Shown in pieces: positions 42,875 through 55,001 of a stretch of DNA of 64,000 nt. Made by a program: the position numbers and the translations under genes. Below the pieces are notes generated by a model. That model saw only the letters and a program-made list of their open reading frames with translations. It had not been told where the DNA came from and ran no database searches. The first letter of the stretch is position 1. Every line of letters starts with the position of its first letter. The DNA comes from Pisolithus tinctorius (taxonomy: Eukaryota; Basidiomycota; Agaricomycetes; Boletales; Pisolithaceae): assembly GCA_024663395.1 (NCBI GenBank), contig JANFAH010000022.1:558001-622000 (forward strand), in the 5' to 3' direction.

Positions 42875-45434
42875 ACCGAGATTATTGCGGCAGCGCAGCG
42901 AGGTGACCTTGCTACCATCCGAGAACTGGTCGAATCCGGAAAAGCAACCGTCAGTGATAGAGACGGTCAAAACGTGTAAGTGTTTGACGTTCGATTACAC
43001 TATCGTCATTTACACACATTCCCCTAGTACGCCTCTCCATTGGGCAGCGATCAACGCGCAGCTGGCTACTTGTCGTTACCTCATAGAGCCTGGTGCAGAA
43101 GTAGATGCGGTTGGAGGCGATTTACAAGCTACCCCTTTGTAGTGGGCTGCACGAAACGGGTATCTCTACCTGATCCATCTCCTCATATCCCGTAACGCAG
43201 ATCCAAATTTCACTGACACCCAAGGGTACAATGCTCTCCACCTTGTTACCCATTCATCCTCCGTCATGCCGCTGCTATACCTTCTTCACCAACCCGTTAA
43301 CGTTGATTCTCGTGATGTGCAGGGACACACGCCTTTGATGTGGGCCGCTTACCAGGGTGATGCATTGTCCGTCGACTTACTGCTGAAGCACGGCGCAAAC
43401 CCGGATCTTAAAGACGATGTCGGCCTGTCGCCGCTACACTGGGCTGTGGTTAGGGGGAACAGAGCTATTCTTCGCCGACTTGTAGAGATAGGAGCCGATA
43501 TCCATGCAAAAGACGCCGAGGGTCGCACTCCTAGAGACATGGCTGTCGAACTCAAAAGCTTCGGTGCCTGGAAGTGTTCCATGGAGGAGGGTGGTATGAA
43601 TGAATTCGGTGTCAAGAAGGCAAAGCCTTTGAATGAGTTAGGTCCTGTTTATTAGTGCAGTGTCTCCTCTGACGCTGGCGCTGGAGAAATACTCGTGTCG
43701 CTATTTTTGTCTTGCCTGCGCTATTCCTCTATATCATATTTGCCACCTTGTCAATATTGTCGTGGTATACTGGAATGGTACTGGCTATGGCGGAATTTTT
43801 CGCTCTTCATCATGTGAGTTACTTCTTTGCTACAAGATATGGTTTAATGTTTTTCCGAGCAGATCATTACCCATGTACTCTTGAACAAAGATTCATACGT
43901 GGAGACTGTTAACCAAAGTCCATATTTCGCGGGTATCATCGCGGGTTCGATGACATGGGTTGGTTATGCTTGGGTCACAAGATTAGTTACACGTAAGCTT
44001 ACTTACTGTTAAGTGCTAGCGTGTGCGACTTATTTATTCGATCAGAGCCTCCAAACCACCCGTTCATCCATCTGGAATTCGCACTGAATATGGGGCTTTG
44101 TGTGTATAATTTCTTCCGAGCAATTATGCTCGATCCTGGTACATGTCCTCGTCCAGTCAATGATGGAGAGCTCAAGGCTGTAAGCTGTTCCGTTTCTTAA
44201 ACCTATGATCATATCATTAGCTTGGTATTGTCGCAGATCATTGAGGACCTCGCTTCGGAAGGGCGACTTAATGGCCAAACATTCTGCATACAATGCATGG
44301 TACGTCATAGGTGTTGCTGCCGCCACTTCAGCATTCCTTAGTTATTTCCACCAAGCAAAGAAACTCTTCGCTCCAAACATTGTCGTATGTGTGATTGGTG
44401 TGTGGCTAGAAGTGATCAGTAAGTTTCTGGAGTTGCAGCGATTCTCACCAAGTTACATACCATCCACAGCAATTGTCCATGGATATAGAACTGTGGTGCG
44501 TGCTTGCTAAGACTTCGACATTCAATTTCTGACATTTGCTTTCAGTCGGCTCTAACAATCACCGACAATTCCTTATGTTTGTCACTACGTTAGTTATGGG
44601 CATTATCCTTTTCGACTATTTGACCTATGAGTGTAAGTCCATTGAACCGGCGAAAGCTCGCCATCCTCACTACCTCTCATACAGTCTATGCGTCTGCCAC
44701 CGCTCCGGACAATATCGCAGCTGACTGCTCTCCTATTTTCTGTGTACCTGCAGCCATCGATTCCTTCCTTCTCTCGGTGTCGCTGTGGTCCACTTTGCAA
44801 TTGACCTGGACTTCAGTTCTTTTGCTCACACAATTCTGGCATGTTGCTCGCCAGCTTACAACTCTCGAAGTATCCAACCTTGGTCGCTATGGATCCATGG
44901 GTGGTCGTGGTGGTCTTGCGGCTGGCAGCGGAGCCACTGGCATTCAAATGGGTCACCATTATCACCACGTGGTGAACAATGACCGAGGAGACGAAGAGAG
45001 TGAAGGGCGAGGGGGAACCCAAACATCGACACCATCATGTGGGTTTATGTAAAGCACTTTCCGCTCCAGGAACTTGTGGAGCGTTTCTCCTCAACCTTGT
45101 TGGACTGGATCGTTTTACCCGCGGTCATGCTGCTCACGGTCTAGCCCTCGGGTCTTCTTCTGCTCGTGCCCGGAATCCGTTCGACCTTGGGTTGGTCCGC
45201 AATTGTCGAGACTTCTGGACGATGGGGAAGGAAGTGGGGGTGGATTATGGACAGGTATACGATGTACCTCCTGAAGGATTCGAGGAGGGGAAAAGGAAGA
45301 GAGATGCCGAACGGGGCGAATTTGAGCGTGACCACGACGGTGGAAGTAGAAGTAAGAGCCTTCTTGCAAAACTTGGTTTGAGGATGGCTACCAGTTCGAG
45401 CCGGAGAGGTTACGAACCACTCAGCCAAGTGTAA
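42875..45434 (+). pseudogene. AKR1: AKR1-type ankyrin-repeat DHHC palmitoyltransferase, copy 1, broken
   Basis: Ankyrin part ([17 protein letters not shown] onwards; [57 protein letters not shown]), membrane segments (43690-44100), the Cys-rich/DHHC region and C-terminal tail align with copy 2. Lesions visible: TAG at 43140-43142 in an ankyrin repeat (CAG in copy 2); a damaged acceptor and missing base before LRSKHC near 44355; the signature DHHC changed to DHNC with a TAG two codons after the CPW (44486-44488); and an extra G near 45008. Inactive. Confidence 0.88.
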
Positions 45435-45926
45435 CTTACTTTCCCTATGTTCGCTGGTTTTCTTATGCCTTATGTCCGACGTGTACACTATCCTGAATTC
45501 TTGTCTTATGTAAATTGATCTATAATACTTTTTGTAAACCATGGACCTAGACTATGTATGGCATGCAAATTCAGGTTTGACATTCTGTACCTGACTGCAC
45601 AAATATGCAAACCTCAAGTCATCAGTGCATGACAGACAATGGAGAAGACTTTGAACTTTGTCTCTCTTGGAATGTTTGTGATTGTAATTTCAGAATTTAA
45701 GCTGTGGATTTTCTACTACAAGTTTTCCTGTCTTAAATATTGTTGGCCATGAGATGAAACTAACCAGAGGGGATGCTGTTTCCACCATCAAGACAATTTT
45801 CATCTAAATCTGAATCTGTTGAGTTGGCAATCATGATATGACATTGGTCAATCCTTACTAATCACAGGTATTACCACTATTGTTTACATGCTAAGAGATA
45901 CAAACTCATGTGCTGCAATGGAAAGG
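45435..45926. other. Convergent intergenic region between AKR1 and NLR
   Basis: Shared 3' flank of two converging genes; no ORF or RNA gene seen. It contains almost no CpG from about 45545 onward, continuous with the CpG-poor block in the NLR. Confidence 0.6.
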
Positions 45927-48900
45927 CTAGGCAGGTAACTTGAAACATTCATGCCATCTATTGCCATGAGCTGTCTGACTCAAGTCCAGCTCGATGCGAG
46001 AACCTCGAGGAATGACTACCCTGGTCCACATTGAGTACCACTGCCCCCATAAAGATGGGGGTATCCAAAGTAACAGTCTACCCTTTGGGCCTCTGACCCA
46101 GCCATCACTGTGCAACTTGACTGGTTCATTCCTCATATCTACACCCTCATATTGAAGTCCATCAAGAAGTTGTGTAGTGTCATGAATTGCATGTGAAGGG
46201 TTTGATGAGAAACAAACAAGGCATGCTGCAACTCCATGCCCCTCCAGAGAACAGCCAATTTGCACTCCTCTCTCAGCATCCCAGACTCTCACAGTGTTGT
46301 TCCTTGAGCCTGAGACAATCCTCTTCCCATCAGGGGAGAATGCAACTGATTTGACTGACTCTGTATGCCCCTCAAGAGGGCTGCCAATTTGGACACCTCT
46401 CTCAGCATCCCAGACCCTCACAGTCTTGTCCTCTGAGCCTGAGACAATCCTCTTCCCATCATGGGAGAATGCAACTGAGTAGACTGAGTTTGTATGCCCC
46501 ACAAGAGGGCTGCCAATTTGCACACCTCTCTCAGTATCCCAGACCCTCACAGTCCTGCTCCAAGAGCCTAAGGCAATCCTCTTCCCATCAGGGGAGAATG
46601 CAACTGAGCTGACTGACTTTTTATGCCCCTCAAGAGGGCTGCCAATTTGCACACCTCTCTCAGCATCCCAGACCCTCACAGTGTTGTCCCAAGAAACTGA
46701 GACAATCTTCTTCCAATCAGGGGAGAATGCAACTGAGTCAAATTTCTCTGTATGCCCCTCAAGAGGGCTGGCAATTTGCACACCTCTCTCAGCATCCCAG
46801 ACCCTCGCAGTGTTGTCCCAAGAGCCTGAGACAATCCTCTTCCCATCAGGGGAGAATGCAACTGAGTTGACTGAATCTGTATGCCCCACAAGAGGGCTGC
46901 CAATTTGCACACCTCTCTCAGCATCCCAGACCCTCACAGTTTTGTCCTCTGAGCCTGAGACAATCCTCTTCCCATCAGGGGAGAATGCAACTGAGTTGAC
47001 TGAATCTGTATGCCCCACAAGAGGGCTGCCAATTTGGACACCTCTCTCAGCATCCCAGACCCTCACAGTCTTGTCCCAAGAGCCTGAGACAATCTTCTCC
47101 CCATCAGGGGAGAATGCAACTGAGGTGACTGACTTTGTATGTCCCTCAAGAGGGCTGGCAATTTGGACACCTCTCTCAGCATCCCAGACCCTCACAGTCT
47201 TGTCCCAAGAGCCTGAGACAATCCTCTTCCCATCAGGGGAGAATGCAACTGAGTTGACTGACTTTGTGTGCCCCTCAAGAGGGCTGCCAATTTGCACACC
47301 TCTCTCAGCATCCCAGACCCCCACAGTGTAGTCCCCTGAGCCTGAGACAATCCTCTTCCCATCAGGGGAGAATGCAACTGACTTGACTGATGAGGTATGC
47401 CCCTCAAGAGCACTGCCAATTTGAATACCTTTTTCAGCATCCCAGACCCTCACAGTGTTGTCCCTTGAGCCTGAGGCAATCCTCTTCCCATCAGGGGAGA
47501 ATGCAACTGAGGTTACTGACTTTTTATGCCCCTCAAGAGGGCTGGCAATTTGCACACCTCTCTCAGCATCCCAGACCCTCACAATCTTGTCCCAAGAGCC
47601 TGAGACAATCCTCTTCCCATCAGGGGAGAATGCAACTGAGGTGACTGACTTTGTATGTCCCTCCAGAGGGCTGCCAATTTGCATACCTCTCTCAGCATCC
47701 CAGACCCTCACAGTGGTGTCCCCTGAGCCTGAGACAATCCTCTTTCCATCAGGAGAGAATGCAACTGAGGTGACTGACTTTTTATGCCCCTCAAGAGAGC
47801 CACCAATTTGCACACCTCTCTCAGCATCCCAGACCCTCAAAGTGTTGTCCCAAGATCCTGAGACAATCCTCTTCCCATCAGGGGAGAATGCAACTGAGTT
47901 GACTTCCCCAGTATGCCCCCCAAGAGGGCTGCCAATTTGCACACCTCTCTCAGCATCCCAGACCCTCACAGTCTTGTCCCAAGAGCCTGAGACAATCCTC
48001 TTCCCATCAGGGGAGAATGCCACTGAGTTAACTCCATTATTGTGCCCCTGTAAGGAAAGCTGGACAGCTGGCCAATGTTCAAGTCCTCCATGAGCAACTT
48101 GAATGAGGTTTGAGAATTTTGGCATGAACATTTTTGCTACCACTGTGTTCAAAGGGATAAATGGCAGTGCAGAAATGTAAAGGTGTGGAGCACTGTGAGA
48201 GATTGCACTGCCAAAGTTGTGAATGAACTTGATCCCATCTTGTGCCAATGCTATGGTCTCATCAAAACCACTTTGTGTCTGAGACTTGACATTAGTTGAT
48301 ATCAGATGTGAAAACTGAATACTCACAAGCAGCCACATTACAGTACACCTAAGAGCATCTGTAGCATTTCCCAACATACCAAGCAGGCTTAGAGCCTCTA
48401 ACCAGAAGAGTAGCTTTTCACTTCCAAGGATACCTTCCACCAATTTTGCAAGTGCAAAGTCAAAAGCAGTCCTCTGCAGATGATGGGCCCAGAACCTGCA
48501 TGAGTAAGATAGATGGGGTAAAATGTTTTTGTTGACTCTCTCTTCCAAATCAACAACCTCAGAGTTGCTGAAGTATGAACTTTCAAGTCCACACATATTG
48601 AAACGCAGGTCATTCGAAAGAATCCGCAATGAGGCAAAGGCAAGGTTGTACATATTGGGTTCACCAACAAAGTATGTCTGACTCCGGGCAGGGTCAATGA
48701 GGAAGTCGTAGAACGATGCATGCAGTGGTCGGACAGGAGAAGACCTGTCTGTAACACCACTCAATAGCGGTGCCATGGATTCAAGAATAGCAGTTATGTC
48801 ATAATGATCCTCCTCGGCAGGAAAGTGATGGCGCATCTTGCTTAGTGCATCGATATGCAGAGGCTCAAGCGTTGAAATGATGTGCTGCATGACAGCACGG

Positions 48901-51082
48901 AATCGTGTGAGCGCGGACTGATCCCCGTGGATAGTGTCTTCAAGAATCGCTCGGTACATGACGTCCAATAGTTCCCCTCCTGAACGTAAAAGCATGATAT
49001 TGTTGAAGCGTTCCTTTGGTGATCCCTTTTTGACCGTACGACCCGGGTTCACGAACTCGCAGGCCAGACGCGCCCATTCAAACAGACCTTCCGCCTTCTG
49101 GGCAATCCTATAGACTTCGATGGCTCCAATATCCCGAAGAGGCCCCAGTCTTCTCATAATATACAGACGGATATCATTTTCCTCTGACGCCACAGGGATG
49201 TCGTCCAACGACGCCGTCTTCACATGCCGAGCGGCACTGAATTCATGCTCGATATCAGGAAATGGACGGGATGTTACGAGGATGCGAACATCGCGAGGTA
49301 AGTCAGCAGCCTGCGCAGACGCAAGCACCGACAACAGTTCCTTCCGCGATCGTTCCGGCCCGCTTTCGTCCAACGCGTCCACGACGATGACCACATTCCC
49401 CACCATATGACCAGAGACCTTACACAACGGTTCCAAGATGAGCTTCTGCCACTGAAGCGCGACGTCAGAGGTGGTCTTCAGAGAATCATCCGTCGCAAGT
49501 GCACCCGCTAAGGCTCGCCGGAATGCGGGATCACGTTCTGCTAAATCGCACGCGATTGTCCTGAATATCTTTTCTTCAAGGTGCTCGGCCTGCCAGTCAC
49601 GCGCAAAGCAAAAACAGGACCCGACCCCTCCAACGTTCTCAAACCACAGCGCGATTGTGTGCGCAATAGCAGATTTCCCTTTGCCAGCCTGCCCATGGAG
49701 CCAGAGAATGCGTGGAACATTTTCATCGGTGTCATAGATCCAGTCGATAATCTCCGTAAGGACATCAGTTCTAGTCCCGTCAAGGCATTTCTTGGTCCAA
49801 TTGGGACCTGCACCTCTGGCACGGCTCAAACCAGCCAAGTCCAGGTCTTCAAGTACACGAAACGCATCAACCCGGACGCCCCGATCTTCGCAGCGCCGGT
49901 ATTGTTCCATCAGGTCGTCTAGCGCCTGAGAATACGCAATGGAAACGTCCTGCGTCTCATATTCTACGTCTTTCCCCGATCTCTTCCCTGATGCCACATT
50001 TCATTAGACTTGGGTGGTGAGCAAGTGTGATGAACGTACAGAAGTCCTCTGTCGCGGAATAATTCTTGACGAACTGCACCGCACCACTGGTCATCAGTGC
50101 GATCTTCGCGAAGGTTTCCCGCATCCCAGACATATCCTTGGGGGTAGTTTCTTTCGTGAGAAATTCGTAAACTTTTCTGATTGTATCCAGCAGGCGGGAC
50201 AGCCGCTCGTCTCGGATCTCTTGAACTACGAACATCTACGTACGACTTCGTAAGATGAGGAATGCATCCAAGAATGATAACGCACCTGAGAAACGGCTAC
50301 TAACATTCCCAGCGTGATCCGGGCATAGGGATGAATCTGGTGCCGACGTGCAGTCAAAAGATGTATGTAGAGACATGAGCGCCTACCTTAGTAATGGTGG
50401 TAACGACTTGATTGAAATCTTTGAACGGTGTTAGATACGTATCGGGAGGGCTTTGAGTCTCAGCGAACGTCGCACTTGCAACACAGGGAAAATGAATAGC
50501 GTCTTCATCGGTATTCGATGCGGAACCCATCCTGAAAGTCGGCTCAATGGCTGACCTCTGAGTTTGTCCAGCCAGCTCATTCAAAATCTTTGGAATATTA
50601 AAAGGGAGTAGATTACATACCTCATGGGTTGCAGCAGCCTGAAATTGCCTTTGTTCTCTTTGTTCGTAAGTCACCCGACCAATACGTGTGTCGGCGCTCT
50701 CTCCGGTGGCGGAAGCTGCGTAACTTGGCTTGGACGGATGAGAGAATGCCGACATTGGACCTTGAGAGACGCTGCCAGACGCTTGAGTGTGAGAGGGTAT
50801 GTGCCCAGCAGTAATCTGAGATGGTCCCTGTGACTGATTTTTAGCCAATTGACATATACGATCGGGAGAAAGGAGTAATCTACGTACCGAAGTTGGGTCG
50901 AAGTTGGGTCGGTTCGTATCGGTAGTGCGAGGTTTCTTTGACTGCTTACCGGACATTGCGAAGAAATGAGTAACTCGACACATACCATCGACAGAAATGA
51001 AAGAGCGCCCTACCGAAGGAGGATAAAAGCTAGATGAATCCGCAGGGCTGAAGGGACGTTTCTTTGACTGCTCGCTATCCAT
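45927..51082 (-). CDS. NACHT-WD40 STAND NTPase (NLR-like), unit 1, open
   Basis: Exons read on the minus strand: 51082-50387, 50336-50286, 50235-50040 and 49987-45927, joined in frame by introns of 50-52 bp (GTAGGC, GTGCGT and GTACGT donors), giving about 1667 residues. Further in-frame introns may lie in the first exon. Order: a Ser-rich start; a helical N-terminal part (VYEFLTKETTPKDMSGM; LRVLEDL-like VLEDLDLAGL); NACHT with Walker A GQAGKGKS (about 49.68 kb), Walker B VVIVVDALDES and RILVTSR; a helical linker; 14 WD repeats of 43 residues (two seven-bladed propellers); and a C-terminal LLLWIPPSLWG...ELDLSQTAHG block. The closest known type is Podospora HET-E/HNWD: NTP-driven oligomerisation and WD-based recognition in allorecognition or defence. 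The ligand is unknown. Confidence 0.9.
46255..48060 (-). repeat. WD40-coding array: 14 near-identical 129-bp units
   Basis: Units repeat every 129 bp (GHTKSVTSVAFSPDG, KRIVSGSWDKTVRVWDAERG and similar). Variation is concentrated at a few sites: the two residues after GH, the residue before SVAF, and the SGS(W/G/E/R)(D/N)(K/N/T/Y) position. The core is almost invariant at DNA level. I find a single CpG in the array (near 46806). Confidence 0.95.
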
Positions 51083-51684
51083 TGAGAAATGGGTAATTTG
51101 TATGAGGTTTGCGAGTTCGATTGGATTGGAGAGTGAGTGTCAACGAGGACAGAGTAGCTTGAAGGGCTGTGGATGTGCAGACTGCCGTGAGGACCAACTC
51201 GCACAGCTGACACGTGCCAGCAGCAACGCATCCGCTCCACCATGCCTAGGTGATCACCGGTCACCACTCGAGCTCGAGGAAGCAAAAACTCGTACCTTCA
51301 GATCCAGGCTACCAATTTTACCCCTCTTCGGAGCACGTCCACTCTTATGGGAGGACTAGTCGAAGCATCGTGAAGCATCTCGAGAGTGTCTCAGGTCAAC
51401 GAAATATTTCATGTCTTATAGCCTCCCCCACTCTCGAAATGACCTCGTAAGACAGCAATTGTTAGGTGTAATCACCATTGACGTCCAGTAAACCTCTTAC
51501 AGGCGCGAACGGCGGACCCTCGTCTACATGCTGAATAGTGTCAACGTGCATTTATGACCTTTACCATACGCAACAAGCCGTATAAATATGTGATCAGTGC
51601 GAGGCAGGAAACGGAAGACGGTGACCGTGCCAGCAAACCTAGCTCAGACCACTCATGGATATCGATCTCCAGTGAGTTCTCTTG

Positions 51685-52760
51685 CGAGGAGCTTTGATGG
51701 TATACGAAGGACATGTACTACTTCGACAGCGTGACAAACCTCCGAACTTAAGACTTGTGGCAGCTTCCACATCGCCTTCGCGAGCAAGTGAAGTTACAAC
51801 CGAGATCCACGCTGTATCCCTCCAGGCAAGTAGCTCACTTTCGCATGTCGACATGCTACTGAACTTCTCTTCGCGTAGTGCCGTGATCAACTTATGGATC
51901 ATCATCGCAGATATGGAGGGTACGTATGCCATCTTGCACGATTCGCCGTTCTTCATTTGGAGGTGCGCGAAGTTCCAGCGTGGCGAACGATTTGGTTCAG
52001 TGCTCCAGCCGCGAAGGTGAGGTCGTAGCAGTTGGAGTGGATGTCGAACGATGGAAGGTCGGAGACTGTGTCTGCTGTAACTTCGTACTGGAGCACGTTT
52101 GTGGAGATCTGAAGCAGGAAATCAAGGCCAGTGACCTCGGTGGGGACACTGATGGCGTCCTGAGGAAATACATCAATGTTCCTGCTTATGCGCCCCCAGG
52201 CCATGCGTCGTCGCTGAATCTCTAGCCAGTCTATTATCCGTATTCCCGACCTCTTGTCCTACGAAGAGGCTTCGACCCTACCGTAAGTCTCACACCGTTT
52301 CTAGCCGTGCGATTAGGTTTGAGTAGCGTGTAACAGGTGTGCGACGCTGACGGCGTATAACGCGCTTATAGGCCGCGGCCCCTGAAAGCATGAAACGCGG
52401 AGACTCTGTTCTTGCTCTTCGGAACAGGCGGTGTGTCGACGTGCGCGCATTCAAAATTCTTGCGGTTAACACATCGATGACGGTTGGTTGTAACAAAGCT
52501 TTTCTGCTCAGATAGCTCTCGCGTCAGGTGCAAATGTAATCGTGACATTTTCCTCGGACGAGAAGTTGGAGATAGCGAAGAAAATGGGTGCGTGGCATCG
52601 AATCAACCGCAAGAAGATGCCTAACTGGGATGAGGAGATTGTGCGTCTGATCTAGATTTTTTCAACATTGGCAGATAATCAAGGGCTCCTGCTTTGCAGA
52701 CCGGAGGCAGGCGGATCACGGGCGGATCAAATACACTTCAGCAGTCTAGTGGGGCTGTTA
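51685..52760 (+). pseudogene. Zinc-type dehydrogenase relic, copy 2
   Basis: Blocks as in copy 1: MVYEGHVLLRQRDKPP and EVTTEIHAVSLQ (51690-51830), EVVAVGVDVERWKVGDCVC (52015-52075), LGGDTDGVLRKYINVPAY (52138-52190), and a segment near 52550-52650 with KKMP..DEE. Frames differ between blocks and stops occur between them. Not a working gene. Confidence 0.6.
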
Positions 52761-53307
52761 AGGACTCCGGGTGTGTTCACATTATAAGCTTCGTATCCGG
52801 GGTACGTTCGCGAATGTGGGTGGACCAACAGGCGCCGACACGTTCAAGGGTAAACAAGAGATACCGGTAAATACTGTCATCTAAATTGCTATCACGTTTC
52901 ACGGTATTCTTGCGGGTTCCGTTATGCAGTAAACTCAGTCTGTTCTATTGCGTTGACATCCACTCACCCCACGTGAAGATTCGAGGATATGAATCGCTTG
53001 TTCACAGCTCGTAACCCCAATCCTGTCGTTGAAAGTCTTCTCTTTCCAACAAGCCATAGACGCGTATACTTAGAATCGCAAAAACATGTCGGAGAGGTTG
53101 TTACTCGGGTATCAAAGGATTAAAGATGGGAGGCATGGTTGAAGGCTCCGGAATAAATTGTACATTTTTATGTACTATTTACCTTTACATTTGACATCCA
53201 GCCTCCGTTCAGAAACCCTGTATTTATATGAAGGGAATCGAAGGTAGTGAGGACACTGAAGTAATGCACGAGAACCAAAACTTGTGATCAATTTCCTATC
53301 GTCGTTT

Positions 53308-55001
53308 CTATCCATGTCGACGTTTACCACGCGGCTTTGGAAACTCCAGCGGAACCTTGAGTAATGCATGCTTCGTCTCTGCAGCACTGTCGGGAAGACC
53401 AAGCCTTTTCAGGTCCGCAACAGTGAGCTTGGTGATCTGGCATCCTACAGCATATCAACATGTAATGTCCACTGGGAAGCCCGTAAGAACATACCCATTG
53501 ACTTGAAGAGCGTATTAATGCTATCCACGAAGCAAGATTAGGGAAAGCTTGGCGCAAGTTACATCTCACTTACGACTGCGTAGACTGACTCAGATCTTTG
53601 GCTATTATTTCAGTATTCGTTGCGTATTCATCAACACGCAGGCACAGTGCAAACATGTGTGTTAGCAGCAGCGTCTCTTTCTGAGACGTGAATTGTGACC
53701 TATTCAACCATAATCACAATGTGTCGGCTTCTCCAGTACGTAGGAAGGGCGGGAAGCACTAACTTGGATGACGTCCTTGCACTCTCCGTGAATCGAGACA
53801 ACAGACCGTCTGCAACAACGGACGGCATAGAGGTTAACTTCTCTTGCAGAGAAACTTTTCCGAGATTGCTTTGGATGGCCAATTGCCGGAACAGCATCAT
53901 ATACGCGATGTACTGAAGAATCTTGCTGCAAAGAAAGTCAGTAGGCAACCTTTAAATACGCAGAAGACGTACATGTTGGTTTTGCTGGGAGATGAAGAGT
54001 CGCAAATTGAATGCAAATGCTGATTGATCCATTTGGATCTTTGAAACGGAAGGAGCGGTATTCGTTGGTTTTGACCAACAACCACGAACGGAGCTTCGGA
54101 TAGCGTTTTCCATTCTGTCTCAGGGATTATATTGTGGAGGGGATAAACTTCGCTAGGGACAGTAGCTTCCGCGTTATAAGGAGGAACCAAACGCGTGCTA
54201 TCAGCCGTGGCCTGAGCCTCCTCTGATGACCCGCCGTAAGTAGGTTGAAGCGATATAGAGAACGGAAAGCGAACCTTCGGACGGCAGAGCCGGAGTGCTC
54301 TTTTGTATGCTCTCCTGTAGATGATCTACCGCAGTTTCCATGGCAGAGACGTCGACCTTATTCCGCTCCTGTGCCTTGATGGCCAGTTTGGCCTTTTTGG
54401 TACCAAACGACTCACCCAGTGCAGCACGAGCCTCCAGCCGCTGGAGCACTGAGACAGCTATAGGTTCTTGGCCTTTAAGAGCCTTAACATCGCGTGTAGG
54501 GATGTGGAGAGGTGCCGGACGGATAGTGGTTTTTCCAGTTTTCTTGTCGTGCACGCCGACCAAGTACCTGTAAGAAGGCAGGTAAGGGGTGTCAGAAAGG
54601 TCGTATAGAATAGTAACTAAGAGTAGGGCGCACCGACATCCTGTAGCCTGGTTGGCCGAGTGGAAGTCGACGGAGTCAGTTTCCCTGGCAATAAGAGTGG
54701 GTAAATCAACGAACTTGGCGTCGTCCGAGTCTTCTACAACTTGCTTTTGCATTGCCCCTGGTCTGGTAGCAACTGAATGTGGTTGATTTGGAGGGTTTGA
54801 TGGAGGGGAAATTAGCTGGGTTGAGACGGTGGTCAGGAGTTGATCAGGCTTCCCTTGAACTATCACCAACAAGGTCAGTGAACCCACCGAGAACACGCCC
54901 CAGTTGCGATTTAGCTGAGTGGACAGCACAATGGAGGCCTTTCCGTCGTGTCCAGCTTCACCGCGCTTACGCTCATACGCTTGTTTGAAACTGAGAGCCA
55001 C
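53308..55001 (-). CDS. RPA49: RNA polymerase I subunit A49 (RPA49), copy 2, largely intact
   Basis: Several exons on the minus strand. 54201-55001 carries LPTLIARETDSVDFHSANQ, an in-frame intron (about 54567-54632), YLVGVHDKKTGKTTIRPAPLH, VKALKGQEP and LGESFGTKKAKLAIKAQERN. 53990-54235 carries RLVPPYNAEATVPSEVYPLH and PFVVVGQNQRIPLLPFQRSK. About 53770-53935 carries KILQYIAYMMLFRQLAIQSN and PSVVADGLLSRFTE. Then come LRVDEYATNTEIIAKDLSQS, INTLFKSMG, and LTVADLKRLGLPDSAAETK ending PKPRGKRRHG at 53308. The order and motifs are those of A49, whose N-terminal part pairs with A34.5 and whose C-terminal winged helices bind DNA. Exact splice sites of the middle exons are not settled. Confidence 0.8.

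Larger units (their letters stand above)
37975..51350. repeat. Tandem segmental duplication, unit 1 (about 13.4 kb)
   Basis: Homology to unit 2 starts near 37975 / 51350 (GCATCGTGAAGCATCTCGAG at 37991 and 51365, offset 13374). It continues through dehydrogenase, RPA49, AKR1 and NLR in the same order and orientation. Unit 1 ends where unit 2 begins, upstream of the NLR start. Confidence 0.9.

Noticed and set aside
46681..48093. Plus-strand ORFs of over 200 codons opposite the WD array
   Set aside because: They are shadows of the 129-bp repeat, which is a multiple of three and so stays open on the other strand; the minus-strand frame has clear WD motifs.
50624..50833. Plus-strand ORFs within the first NLR exon
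   Set aside because: They oppose a spliced reading frame that joins correctly to the NACHT part; no motifs on the plus strand.
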